Below are positions 17,892-26,197 of a DNA stretch of 64,000 bases, in pieces; within the stretch, counting starts at the first letter, position 1; each line of letters begins with the position of its first letter. This DNA comes from Microbacterium tenebrionis (GTDB lineage Bacteria > Actinomycetota > Actinomycetes > Actinomycetales > Microbacteriaceae). Both the position numbers and the translations under genes were made by a program. The notes beneath the pieces are model-generated. The model ran no database searches. It worked only from the letters and a program-made list of their open reading frames with translations, and was not told the origin of the DNA. The stretch lies in assembly GCF_903645325.1 (NCBI RefSeq), contig NZ_CAHJXQ010000005.1, positions 1 to 64,000 on the forward strand. Direction: 5' to 3'.

Positions 17892-18590
17892 CTAGACCTG
17901 CACGACGCGAGGCGGCGGCGGGGGCGGCAGTTGCCGACGCGGCACGCCGTGCGCCTCGCGGTGCAGCCGCTCCATGCGGGCGTCGAGCTCGGATGCGGCA
18001 TCCGCGGCGTCGGTCAGGCTCTCGACGAGGTGCGAGGGCACCTGGTTGGAGAACTTGTAGTAGATCTTGTGCTCGAGGCTCGCCCAGAAGTCCATCGCTA
18101 TGGTGCGGAACTGCACCTCGACCGGCACCGGCAATGGCCCGGTCGAGAGGAACACCGGCACCTCGATGATCGCGTGCAGACTCTTGTAGCCGTTGGCCTT
18201 GGGCTCAGCGATGTAGTCCTTGACGACGCGGACCGTGACGTCGTCCTGCTGGGTCAGCAGCTCGAAGAGCTGGTAGACGTCGGCGACGAAGCTGCAGGTC
18301 ACCCGCACGCCGGCGATGTCGGTGATCTCGGCGCGGATGCGCTCGAAGTCGGGCTCGTCGATGCCCTTGCGCGCGATCTTCTCGACGATGCTGTCGGGCG
18401 TCTTCAGCCTGCTCTTGACGTGCTCGATCGGGTTGTAGGCGTGGTCGTGCAGGAACTCGTCGCGCAGGATCGAGATCTTCGTCTCGACCTCCCGCATCCC
18501 GAACTCGTATTCCCGGAGGAAGCGCTGGAACTCGTCGCGGAGCTCGCGGGTCTGGCGGACGGAGTCTTCGGTGACCTCGATGGTCGTCAT
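17892..18590 (-). CDS. Small alarmone synthetase (RelA/SpoT-like (p)ppGpp synthetase domain only)
   Basis: 232 residues that contain only the synthetase module. The key segments are KSRLKTPDSIVEKIARKG near 62-79, ITDIAGVRVTCSFVADVY near 91-108, YIAEPKANGYKSLHAII near 126-142 and VPVEVQFRTIAMDFWASLEH near 155-174, the last including the catalytic glutamate. There is no HD hydrolase domain and no TGS/ACT regulatory domain, so it is a YjbM/YwaC-type enzyme that makes (p)ppGpp from GTP or GDP and ATP in the cytoplasm. The C-terminus is an unusual proline run (PPPPPPPR). The start at ATG 18590 was chosen because the longer frame into the GNAT gene has no similarity. Confidence 0.9.
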   Translation of the reverse strand: MTTIEVTEDSVRQTRELRDEFQRFLREYEFGMREVETKISILRDEFLHDHAYNPIEHVKSRLKTPDSIVEKIARKGIDEPDFERIRAEITDIAGVRVTCSFVADVYQLFELLTQQDDVTVRVVKDYIAEPKANGYKSLHAIIEVPVFLSTGPLPVPVEVQFRTIAMDFWASLEHKIYYKFSNQVPSHLVESLTDAADAASELDARMERLHREAHGVPRRQLPPPPPPRVVQV

Positions 18591-18687
18591 GGTTTCGACG
18601 TTACGGGTTCGTGATCGGAACGGGCTGTGCGTTCGGCACGAGCGGACAGGATGCCGCTTCCGCCGCCCGCGCTCGTAGGATCGCAGC

Positions 18688-19257
18688 ATGACCGATGCTC
18701 TCTGGCCCCTCCACACCGAGCGACTCGAGATCCGGCCGGCCGCCGCCGCCGACCTCGGTACGATCTGGGAGTACCGGCGCCTGCCCGAGGTGAACCGCTG
18801 GCTGGGGCCGGCGCCCGCGACGCGCGAGGCCTTCGACGAGCTGTACCTCGACCCCGAGCGGCTCGCGACGACCCTCCTGATCACGCGGCAGCAGGACGGC
18901 GCGGTGACCGGCGACCTCATGCTGAGGATCGGCGATGCCTGGGCGCAGCGCGAGGTCATCGAGCAGGCGAAGGGCACCGAGGCGGAGCTCGGCTGGACGC
19001 TCGCACCCGAGCACACCGGCCAGGGCTACGCGACAGAGGCGGTGCGCGGGGTGATCGACCTGTGCTTCGGGGCTCTCGGCCTGCGCCGGGTGCACGCCGG
19101 ATGCTTCGCCGACAACGAGCCGTCCTGGCGCATGATGGAACGCCTCGGGATGCGGCGCGAGGAGCACAGCCGCAAGACGGCGCTGCATCGCTCAGGCGAG
19201 TGGATGGACGGCATGAACTACGGCCTGCTCGCGGAGGAGTGGCCGGCCTCCGGCTGA
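18688..19257 (+). CDS. GNAT-family N-acetyltransferase (RimJ/RimL type)
   Basis: 189 residues with the acetyl-CoA fold: TERLEIRPAAAADL at 10-23, ELGWTLAPEHTGQGYATEAV near 91-110 (the Q/R-x-x-G-x-A pyrophosphate loop appears as HTGQGYA) and VHAGCFADNEPSWRMMERLG near 133-152. This arrangement is typical of RimJ/RimL-like enzymes that acetylate protein N-termini, antibiotics or other amines. The acceptor cannot be predicted. It is divergent from the alarmone synthetase gene with about 97 bp between, where no clear regulatory repeat was found. Confidence 0.87.
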   Translation: MTDALWPLHTERLEIRPAAAADLGTIWEYRRLPEVNRWLGPAPATREAFDELYLDPERLATTLLITRQQDGAVTGDLMLRIGDAWAQREVIEQAKGTEAELGWTLAPEHTGQGYATEAVRGVIDLCFGALGLRRVHAGCFADNEPSWRMMERLGMRREEHSRKTALHRSGEWMDGMNYGLLAEEWPASG

Positions 19258-19260
19258 CGC

Positions 19261-19325
19261 CGTGAGGATCGCGTGAGGGTCGCGCACGCCGCCGTAGGGA
19301 TTTCGTGAGGATGCCGTCCGGACGG
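19261..19325 (+). promoter_or_regulatory. 11-bp-spaced direct repeats (OmpR/KdpE-type box) before the APC permease
   Basis: CGTGAGGATCG (19261-19271) is followed at once by CGTGAGGGTCG (19272-19282), and CGTGAGGATGC recurs at 19304-19314 followed by the weaker CGTCCGGACGG. Tandem half-sites repeated every 11 bp are the hallmark of OmpR/PhoB-class response regulators, which bind head to tail. A remnant of the KdpE regulator gene itself lies at the far end of this permease. Control of a potassium transporter by KdpE is therefore a natural inference, not proven. Confidence 0.55.
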
Positions 19326-19351
19326 CTGCCGCGAGCGTAGGTTCGTCGTTC

Positions 19352-20456
19352 GTGACAGACCAGACCCCGGATGCCCCGCCGCTCGCGAAGCGGCTCATCA
19401 TCGGCGACCCGCTCACGAGCGAACAGGCCGACGAGCAGCTCCTGCCCAAGCGCCGCGCGCTGCCGATCTTCGCCTCGGACGCGCTGAGCTCGGTAGCGTA
19501 CGCGCCGCAGGAGCTCGTGATGATCCTCCTCATCGGCGGACTGTCGTTCCTGTCGTTCAGTCCCATGGTCGCCGCAGCCGTCGTCGTGCTGCTCATCGTC
19601 GTCGTGCTCAGCTACCGGCAGCTCATCAAGGCGTACCCCTCCGGCGGCGGCGACTACGAGGTCGCCCGCACCAACCTCGGCGAGATCCCCGGCGTCGTCG
19701 TCGCCGCAGCTCTGCTCGTCGATTACGTCCTCACGGTCGCGGTGTCGGTGGCATCCGGCGTCGACAACATCATCTCCGCCCTCCCCGGTCTGAACCCCTG
19801 GCGGGTCGAGCTCGCCGTCGGGTTCGTGATCGTGCTCGTCATCGTGAACCTGCGAGGCGTCCGCGAGGCATCCACCGTCTTCGCGATCCCGACGTACGTG
19901 TTCATAGGCTCGGTGGGCGTCATGATCGTCACCGGCCTCGTGCGCACCGTCCTCGGCGACGCCCCGGTGGCCTCCAGCGCCGAGTTCGCGGTGCACGCCG
20001 AGAGCCTCAGCCAGGCGGCGGTGATCCTGCTGATCCTGCGCGCGTTCTCGAGCGGATGTTCCGCCCTCACCGGCGTCGAGGCGGTCTCCAACGGCGTGCC
20101 GGCATTCCGCACCCCGAAGATCCGCAACGCCCGGAACACCCTCGTGCTGATGGGATCGATCGCGATCTGCCTGTTCGCCGGCCTCACCGCCCTCGCGCTC
20201 ATCACCGGCGTGCACTACGCCGAGAACCCGTGCGACCTCATCGGGTTCGACTGCTCGAACCCGCAGCCGAGCCTCATGGCCCAGGTCGCCGCCGCGACGT
20301 TCGGCGGAGGCAGCATCCCGTTCTACATCGTGCAGGCGGCCACCGCCTGCGTGCTGCTGCTCGCGGCCAACACGGCCTTCAACGGCTTCCCGCTGCTGGG
20401 CGCCGTGCTCGCCCGCGACGGCTACGCCCCCAAGGCGCTGAACACCCGCGGCGACC
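19352..20456 (+). pseudogene. APC-superfamily permease (KimA/YdaO-like potassium transporter), 3' truncated
   Basis: About 368 codons from GTG 19352 read as a normal actinobacterial APC permease of the KimA-like potassium group. They include FASDALSSVAYAPQELVMIL near 47-66, YPSGGGDYEVARTNLGEIPG near 96-115, and helices through GAVLARDGYAPKALNTRGDR. Such proteins normally run to about 650 residues. At about 20450-20456 the sequence changes abruptly to the end of a kdpE gene in another frame. The old frame stays open afterwards, but only as arginine/histidine-rich antisense of putP. The permease therefore lacks its last helices and cytoplasmic domain and is not expected to work. The 11-bp repeats upstream suggest it was once under response-regulator control. 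Confidence 0.82.
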
Positions 20457-20585
20457 GATCAGGTGACCGACTCGGGCTATCTGCGGCTGTACATGTCGCA
20501 GCTGCGCAAGAAGCTCGAGGCGACGCCCGCCGAGCCCGTGCACCTGCTGACCGAGGCGGGCATGGGGTACCGGCTCGTGGTGTAG
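20451..20585 (+). pseudogene. kdpE: C-terminal fragment of response regulator KdpE
   Basis: In the frame starting at 20451 the translation is ATDQVTDSGYLRLYMSQLRK, then KLEATPAEPVHLLTEAGMGYRLVV and a stop. This is the end of the OmpR-type winged-helix DNA-binding domain of KdpE (compare the E. coli ending, with YLRIYMGHLRQKLE and TETGIGYRF). The receiver domain, and all of kdpFABCD that would normally precede it, are absent. The fragment is joined directly to the truncated potassium permease, so the junction at about 20455 removes a large segment, or represents an assembly join, between two potassium-related loci. Confidence 0.83.
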
Positions 20586-20599
20586 CCGGCCGGTCCCGA

Positions 20600-22132
20600 C
20601 TAAGGCGTCATCCGGTTCGTCCGCGCACCCCGCCCGACGCCGTTCACCGTCAGCAGCGACCCGGTGTCGGTGAACTCCTGCAGGATCTCGTTCTGCCGTT
20701 CGGAACCCTCCCGGTAGGTGAGCAGGCTGACGACCACGGCGACCAGCAGGGCGCACACGAATCCGGGCAGCAGCTCGTACATCTGCGGCCATACGGCCTT
20801 CCAGAAGAAGACGCCGGCGGCTCCGACGAACATGCCGGCCAGCGCACCCCAGTTCGTGAGCTTCCGCCAGAACAGGCTCAGCAGGATGATCGGGCCGAAG
20901 GCCGCACCGAACCCCGCCCACGCGAACGACACGAGTCCGAGGATCGTGTCGTTGGGCACGATCGCGAGCAGCGCCGCGATGATGCCCACACCGAGCACGG
21001 TCAGCCGGCCGAGCGTCACCAGGAGCTTCGGCGACGGGTCCTTCCTGACCACCTTGAACAGGTCCTCCACGAGCGCGGACGACGCCACGATCAACTGACT
21101 GGAGATCGTGCTCATGATCGCCGCGAGCACGGCGGCCAGCACGAGGCCGGCGACGAACGGATGCAGCAGCGTCTGCGACATCACCAGCACGACGGTCTCC
21201 GGGTTGCTCAGGTCGATCCCCTGCTGCGCCATGTAGGCGATGCCGACGAGCCCCGAGAACACCGCGCCGATCAGCGAGATGATCATCCAGGTCATGCCGA
21301 TGCGGCGAGCGCTCTTCGCCTCGCGCGGGCTGCGCAGCGCCATGAACCGCACGATGATGTGCGGCTGCCCGAAGTAGCCCAGGCCCCAGGCGAGCGCGGA
21401 GACGATGGCGAGGATCGTGCCGCCGGTCAGTGCGGTGCCGCCGATGAGCGACACGTGATCGGGTGCCAGCTCGTCGATGTACGCACCGACCTCGCCGAAG
21501 CCGCCGACGGCGATGACGGCCGCGACCGGCACGACGATGAGGGCGATGACCATCATCAGTCCCTGCACCACGTCGGTGAAGGATGCGCCGAGGAACCCGC
21601 CGAACAACGTGTAGAGCAGCGTGACCCCGGCGACCAGCCCCATGCCGAGCAGGTAGTCCGAGTTGAACGAGCTCTCGAAGAACACGCCGCCGGCGACCAT
21701 GCCGCTAGAGATGTACAGCGTGAAGAACACCAGGATCACGATGCCGGCGAGGATCCGCAGCAGGCGTGACGAGTCGCGCAGCCGGTTCTCGAAGAAGCTC
21801 GGCACCGTGATCGAGTTGCGCGACACCTGCGTGTACGCGCGCAGGCGCGGCGCCACGAGCAGCCAGTTCAGGTACGCGCCGATCGTCAGGCCGACGGCGA
21901 TCCAGGCCTCGATGAGCCCGGACAGGAAGATCGCGCCGGGTAGGCCCATCACGAGCCATCCCGACATGTCGGATGCCCCGGCGCTGAGCGCCGCGACCCA
22001 CGGCGGCAGATTCCGCCCGCCGAGCATGTAGTCCTCGTGATCGGTGGTGCGGCGGAAAGCCAGATAGCCGATGAGGAGCATGGCTGCGAAATACAGCCCC
22101 AGTGCGATGAAGATGAAGATCTGATCGGACAT
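20600..22132 (-). CDS. putP: Sodium/proline symporter PutP
   Basis: 510 residues of the sodium/solute symporter family with about thirteen helices. Diagnostic PutP segments are LGGRNLPPWVAALSAGASDM near 38-57, GWLVMGLPGAIFLSGL near 59-74, WLLVAPRLRAYTQ, and LTVLGVGIIAALLAIVPND in the second half. It brings proline into the cell with Na+ for osmoprotection or as a nutrient. The start at ATG 22132 has AAAGGGACG upstream; the earlier ATG (22150) is less favourable. It converges on the broken permease/kdpE fragment. The upstream membrane-protein gene ends 65 bp before this start, so the two may be co-transcribed. Confidence 0.94.
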   Translation of the reverse strand: MSDQIFIFIALGLYFAAMLLIGYLAFRRTTDHEDYMLGGRNLPPWVAALSAGASDMSGWLVMGLPGAIFLSGLIEAWIAVGLTIGAYLNWLLVAPRLRAYTQVSRNSITVPSFFENRLRDSSRLLRILAGIVILVFFTLYISSGMVAGGVFFESSFNSDYLLGMGLVAGVTLLYTLFGGFLGASFTDVVQGLMMVIALIVVPVAAVIAVGGFGEVGAYIDELAPDHVSLIGGTALTGGTILAIVSALAWGLGYFGQPHIIVRFMALRSPREAKSARRIGMTWMIISLIGAVFSGLVGIAYMAQQGIDLSNPETVVLVMSQTLLHPFVAGLVLAAVLAAIMSTISSQLIVASSALVEDLFKVVRKDPSPKLLVTLGRLTVLGVGIIAALLAIVPNDTILGLVSFAWAGFGAAFGPIILLSLFWRKLTNWGALAGMFVGAAGVFFWKAVWPQMYELLPGFVCALLVAVVVSLLTYREGSERQNEILQEFTDTGSLLTVNGVGRGARTNRMTP

Positions 22133-22196
22133 CGTCGTCCCTTTCGTCATCGATCGTTCCCCCGATAGTGACAGGGTTGCACTGCGACGGCTACCC

Positions 22197-23250
22197 CTAC
22201 CCTCGCAGCAGCGAGGCGCGCACCGACGGTCTGGTCCGATCGGGGGTGAGCACGGCGAGCACGCGTACGAGCGTGGTCAGCCACAGCAGCGCCAGCCCGA
22301 TGATGATCGCCTCGAGCGCCGTGATCGAGAACAGCCCGAACGCGAACGCCAGCACGACGGCGACGACGATGAGCAGCGCCACCCCCGCTGTGGTCAGCAT
22401 CAGGGCGGGCGGCGGGCCGGGGATCGTGGTCACGGTCAGGACGCCGGCCACGACGAATAGCACGAGGGTCGAGAAGGCGGCGACGTTGTGCACGACGACG
22501 ATGCGCTCGAGGGGGAACAGCCCCACGGCGGCGAGCGCGCGCCGGCGGCCGCCCAGAGCACGACGACCCCGCGACCCGCCGCAGCGCCGCGTCGCCCTGG
22601 ATGCGGTGCAGATCGCGGCCGATGTACGAGCCGACCGTGGCGGTGAGGATGCCGGCGACGACGAGCGTGCCGTTGAACGCCCACGCACCGGTTCCGATGC
22701 CGAGCTGCGAGAAGTTCAGCTCCCACCACTGCGGGTCGGCGGCCGTGATCATCGCGAACAGGGTGCCGATGATGAGGTACCCGAACAGCAGGTTCGCGAG
22801 GTCGGCGGTGCGCAGGCCGATGCCGGCTTCGAACGCGAGGCGGCCGGCCACGGCGCTCGCGACACCGGTGATGAGGCCCCCGCCGACGGCCGACAGCTGC
22901 AGGCCCTGCAGGCCGGCGCCGAGCACCTCGGTGGTCAGCAGCACGCCGAGCGCGGTGACTCCGGCGAAGGCGACGGTCAGCGCGATGGCCGACAGCGTCG
23001 AGACGGCCGCCTGCCAGCGCGGCATGGCCGCGTGCTCGCCCCGGCGGTGCAACCGCGAGCTGACTGCGAAGGATGCCGCGGCAATCGCACCGGCGACGAT
23101 CGCAACGGGAATCCCCACCGATCCGTCACCGGCGACGGGCCGCGGAGTGCCCCACAGTAGCAGCGTCCCGGCCAGGGCACCGACGAGGAAGCAGACGACG
23201 GTGGCCCAGATCGCTCTGGTCTCCTGCGACATCCGCTGCTCGGCATCCAT
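22197..23250 (-). pseudogene. Multi-helix membrane protein of unknown function, carrying two small frameshifts
   Basis: From ATG 23250 the first 230 residues are clean membrane-protein sequence (AIWATVVCFLVGALAGTLLL, then several more helices and LGIGTGAWAFNGTLVVAGIL) up to GDAALRRVAG. The sequence then continues as GRGVVVLWAAAGA in a second frame, and from about 22530 as LAAVGLFPLERIVVVHNVAA in a third frame, ending with further helices and RPSVRASLLRG at 22197. Restoring the two lost bases would give a protein of about 350 residues with eight to nine helices. No named family was recognised with confidence. It precedes putP on the same strand. As read the gene is broken; sequence error is plausible. 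Confidence 0.7.
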
Positions 23251-23295
23251 GCCCTCATCACATCACGGAGGTGCGACGTGGCGCGGTCGCCGTCC

Positions 23296-23356
23296 CCCGA
23301 TCTGCGGATGTCGTCCCGATCTGCGGGCGTTCTCGAAGGATTCCTCCGCAGATCGG
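23296..23356 (-). terminator. Repeat hairpin after the siderophore operon
   Basis: CCCGATCTGCGG occurs twice in direct order (23296-23307 and 23315-23326) and once inverted as CCGCAGATCGGG (23345-23356). Either direct copy can pair over 12 bases with the inverted one. It lies between the end of the siderophore-interacting protein gene and the next gene on the same strand, so it probably terminates the siderophore transcript. Its repeated design suggests a small dispersed element rather than a simple terminator. Confidence 0.55.
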
Positions 23357-23383
23357 GAGCGGCTCAGCGGATCGGGTCGCTCA

Positions 23384-24343
23384 TCAGCCGCGCATGGCGA
23401 CGCCGCGGCGCCAGTAGCCCATGAACGCGACCTGGGCCCGGTCGATCCCGAGCTCCTTCACGAGGTGGCGGCGCAGGGTCGTCACGACACCGCTCTCGCC
23501 GGCGATCCAGAAGTATCGGTCGACATCGGCAACGCCGGCGCCGAGCGCCTCGCCGCTACCGGAGTAGATCGGCGTCTCCCAGACGAGGTCCTCGCCGGCG
23601 GCATCCTGAACCGCGATCTCGGTGTGCCCGGTGTCGCCGAGATAGTCGAGCACGGTCGGGATGACGCGCAGCCCGTGCGCGGCATCCCCGCGGGCCAGCC
23701 AGTGCACCTCGACGCCGTCCGGCGCATCGATCGGCAGGACGTCCTCGCCGACGGGCACCTCGATGAACGCGATGCCGCGCAGGTCGCGCGGGGCGTCCTC
23801 GAGGATGCGGGCGATCGCCGGCGCCGCCGTCTCGTCGCCGACGAGCACGACCGAGGATGCCGCCCCCGGGGCGTACTCGATACCGCTGCGGTCCGCGCGG
23901 CCGCGCCGAGGACCGACGATCCACAGCTCGTCGCCGACCGCTGCCCTGCTCGCCCACAGCGAGGCAGGGCCTGTGAGCCCCGGCGCCAGGTGCAGCACGA
24001 AGTCGACGACGACCTCGGTGCCGGACGCTTCGACGTGCTCAGCGGCCGGAGTGCGCAGCTCGCGGATCGAGTACGTGCGCATCGAGCCGCGCTCGTCCTC
24101 CGGGACGGCGAGGTACGCGCCCCACCAGTCGTCGGTCTCGCGATCGATGTCGGGCAGGATGCCGGATGCCGGCGGGAAGACGAGCTTGATCCGCGCGTCG
24201 TAGACGTCGCCCGGGGTGCCGAACTCGTCGAGCTCGCCGCCGCCGAAGGTGACCCGCACGAAGTTCGGCGAGACGCGTTCGACGGCGCGCACCTCGGCGC
24301 GGGCGAGGACGTACGGCGGACGGGTGCGCGTGTCAGCGGACAT
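23384..24343 (-). CDS. Siderophore-interacting protein (ViuB/SIP-type ferric-siderophore reductase)
   Basis: 319 residues. The N-terminal FAD-binding barrel contains ERVSPNFVRVTFGGGELDEF near 23-42 and MRTYSIRELRTP near 91-102, where RxYS contacts FAD. The NAD(P)-binding half contains VLVGDETAAPAIARILEDAP near 165-184 and YFWIAGESGVVTTLRRHL near 282-299; the protein ends VAFMGYWRRGVAMRG, typical of SIP proteins. These enzymes reduce ferric iron held by an imported siderophore and so release it in the cytoplasm. The start overlaps the ATPase gene end by 11 bp, so it is the last gene of the uptake operon. Control by the iron box at 28331-28349 is expected. Confidence 0.93.
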   Translation of the reverse strand: MSADTRTRPPYVLARAEVRAVERVSPNFVRVTFGGGELDEFGTPGDVYDARIKLVFPPASGILPDIDRETDDWWGAYLAVPEDERGSMRTYSIRELRTPAAEHVEASGTEVVVDFVLHLAPGLTGPASLWASRAAVGDELWIVGPRRGRADRSGIEYAPGAASSVVLVGDETAAPAIARILEDAPRDLRGIAFIEVPVGEDVLPIDAPDGVEVHWLARGDAAHGLRVIPTVLDYLGDTGHTEIAVQDAAGEDLVWETPIYSGSGEALGAGVADVDRYFWIAGESGVVTTLRRHLVKELGIDRAQVAFMGYWRRGVAMRG

Positions 24344-25133
24344 GATGCCTTCCGATCGGGGACACCATGGGCTTGCCCGAGACCGGGTCCGTGGTGACCT
24401 GGTTCGCCATGCCGAAGACCTCTTCGACGAGCGTGCGGGTGAGGACCTCGCTCGGCGCGCCCGCCGCGTGCACCCGGCCCTGGCGCATCGCGACGAGCTC
24501 GTCGCTGTAGCGGGCCGCGAGGTTGAGGTCGTGCAGCACCATGACGATCGTGGTGCCGCGGGCGCGGCTGAGGTCGGTGAGCAGGTCGAGGACCTCGACC
24601 TGGTGGGCGACGTCGAGGAACGTGGTGGGCTCGTCGAGCAGGAGGATGTCGGTCTCCTGCGCGAGGGCCATGGCGATCCAGACGCGCTGGCGCTGGCCGC
24701 CGGGGAGCTCGTCGACGCTGCGATCGGCGAGATCCGAGATGCCGGTGGCCTCCAGCGCATCGGCGACCACCTCATAGTCGTGGGCCGTCCAGCGCGCCAG
24801 GACCTTCTGATGCGGATGCCGTCCTCGCCCGACCAGATCCGCCACCGCGATGCCTTCGGGCGCGATCGGCGACTGCGGCAGCAGGCCGAGGATGCGCGCG
24901 ACCTCCTTGGTGGGCCGGGAGTGCACCGACCTGCCGTCGAGGACGACCTGGCCGGATGCCGGCGACAGCAGACGCGCGAGCGAGCGCAGCAGCGTCGACT
25001 TGCCGCATCCGTTCGCTCCGACGATCGAGGTGATCCTCCCCGGCGCGATCTGCAGGTCGAGGCCGTCGATGACGGTGCGGTCGCCGTAGCCGAGAGTGAC
25101 GGCGCAGGCTTTGAGGGTGTGCGCTTCGGTCAC
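24333..25133 (-). CDS. Iron-siderophore ABC transporter ATP-binding protein (FepC-like)
   Basis: 266 residues. Walker A is GANGCGKST (39-47), the Q-loop lies in LGLLPQSP near 83, the signature is LPGGQRQRV near 142 and Walker B is ILLLDEPTTFLD near 163, followed by the LHDLNLAARYS switch. LPGGQ in place of LSGGQ is usual in FepC-type ATPases. It drives uptake of ferric siderophore through the two permeases encoded just upstream. The start is GTG 25133, overlapping the stop of the second permease (GTGA), so translation is coupled. The longer open frame upstream is shadow sequence of the permease gene. Confidence 0.94.
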   Translation of the reverse strand: MTEAHTLKACAVTLGYGDRTVIDGLDLQIAPGRITSIVGANGCGKSTLLRSLARLLSPASGQVVLDGRSVHSRPTKEVARILGLLPQSPIAPEGIAVADLVGRGRHPHQKVLARWTAHDYEVVADALEATGISDLADRSVDELPGGQRQRVWIAMALAQETDILLLDEPTTFLDVAHQVEVLDLLTDLSRARGTTIVMVLHDLNLAARYSDELVAMRQGRVHAAGAPSEVLTRTLVEEVFGMANQVTTDPVSGKPMVSPIGRHHVR

Positions 25134-26197
25134 AGCGAGCCTCCCGAGCGGTTGGTGCGGATGAGCAGGTAGATCAGGTACGGCGCGCCGAGGACGCCCG
25201 TGACGACCCCGACCGGGTACCGGGTGCCGAGGGCGAACTGGGCGAGCAGGTCGCCGCCCAGCACGAGCACGGCGCCGACCAGCGCGGACGGCAGGAGCAG
25301 GTTCGCGCCAGGGCCCACGATGCGCGCGGCGATCGGCCCCGCCATGAACGCGACGAACGCGATCGGGCCCGTGCCGGCGGTGGCGAAGGCGAGCAGTGCG
25401 ACGGCGCCGATGATGAACAGCACGCGGGTGAGGTTCACGCGCACACCCAGGCCCGCGGCGGAGTCGTCGCCGAGCTGCAGCATCCCGAGGGCCCTGGCCT
25501 GCGCGAACAGCAGCGGCAGCAGCACCAGACTCGCGATCGCTAGCGGGGCGACGTCGTCCCACGAGGCGTTGTTCAGGCTGCCGGCGATCCACCGCATGGC
25601 GGTCTGGATGTCCCACTGCGCGGCTCGCGAGAGCACGTAGGAGATGACGCTCTGCAGCATCGCCGCGATGCCGATCCCGATGAGGATCAACCGGATGCCG
25701 GAGAATCCGCCCTTGTTCGAGAGCAGGTAGATGGCGATCGCCGTGACCAGCGCCCCCGCGACCGCGAGCGCCGACACGGACGGCCCGCTGAGCCCGAGGA
25801 CGACGATCCCGACGACCGCGGCCGCGCTCGCGCCCTGCGTGATGCCGATGATGTCGGGGGCTGCGAGCGGGTTGCGCAGCAGCGTCTGGAACGAGACGCC
25901 GCCGATGCCGAACGCGATGCCGACGAGCAGCGCCATGGCGGTGCGCGGCAGCCGCAGCTCGCCCACCGTGAACGACGCTCCGGGCACCGTCTCGCCGAGG
26001 ATGACGCGGATCACCTCGTCCGGCGTGTAGAAGGTGTTGCCGACCATGAGTGCCGTCGCGGCGAGCGCGACGAGGAGCGCCCCGAGGATGCTGTTCGCGA
26101 CGACGTGCCTGCGGCGGCGCATCCGGCGCCCGGCGGCGATCGCCGCCCCCGCATCCGATCCCTGAGCCTGTCGAAGGGTCGGCACCCGCGCGGCCAT
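25130..26197 (-). CDS. Iron-siderophore ABC transporter permease (FepG-like)
   Basis: 355 residues of the FecCD family with about nine helices. Landmarks are GELRLPRTAMALLVGIAFGI near 95-114, NPLAAPDIIGITQGASAAAV near 123-142, and RYPVGVVTGVLGAPYLIYLL near the C-terminus. It forms the membrane channel together with the permease encoded upstream; its ATG overlaps that gene's stop (ATGA). The cytoplasmic N-terminus contains PTLRQAQGSDAG, which is encoded by a copy of the dispersed 15-base repeat CTGAGCCTGTCGAAG; this segment is not a family feature and appears to be inserted repeat sequence that stayed in frame. Confidence 0.93.
   Translation of the reverse strand: MAARVPTLRQAQGSDAGAAIAAGRRMRRRRHVVANSILGALLVALAATALMVGNTFYTPDEVIRVILGETVPGASFTVGELRLPRTAMALLVGIAFGIGGVSFQTLLRNPLAAPDIIGITQGASAAAVVGIVVLGLSGPSVSALAVAGALVTAIAIYLLSNKGGFSGIRLILIGIGIAAMLQSVISYVLSRAAQWDIQTAMRWIAGSLNNASWDDVAPLAIASLVLLPLLFAQARALGMLQLGDDSAAGLGVRVNLTRVLFIIGAVALLAFATAGTGPIAFVAFMAGPIAARIVGPGANLLLPSALVGAVLVLGGDLLAQFALGTRYPVGVVTGVLGAPYLIYLLIRTNRSGGSL
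26157..26180. repeat. Copy of dispersed repeat CTGAGCCTGTCGAAG inside a permease gene
   Basis: The 15-mer at 26162-26176 is identical to the pair at 54181-54195 (inverted) and 54232-54246. It is flanked by GATCC and GGTC. It encodes residues 5-12 of the FepG-like permease. Short repeats of this sequence are widespread between genes in Microbacteriaceae; that is recalled background, not measured here. Confidence 0.7.

Noticed and set aside
20457..21769. Continuation of the APC permease frame for more than 400 codons
   Set aside because: After about 20457 it reads only antisense putP sequence; the true continuation is the kdpE tail in another frame.
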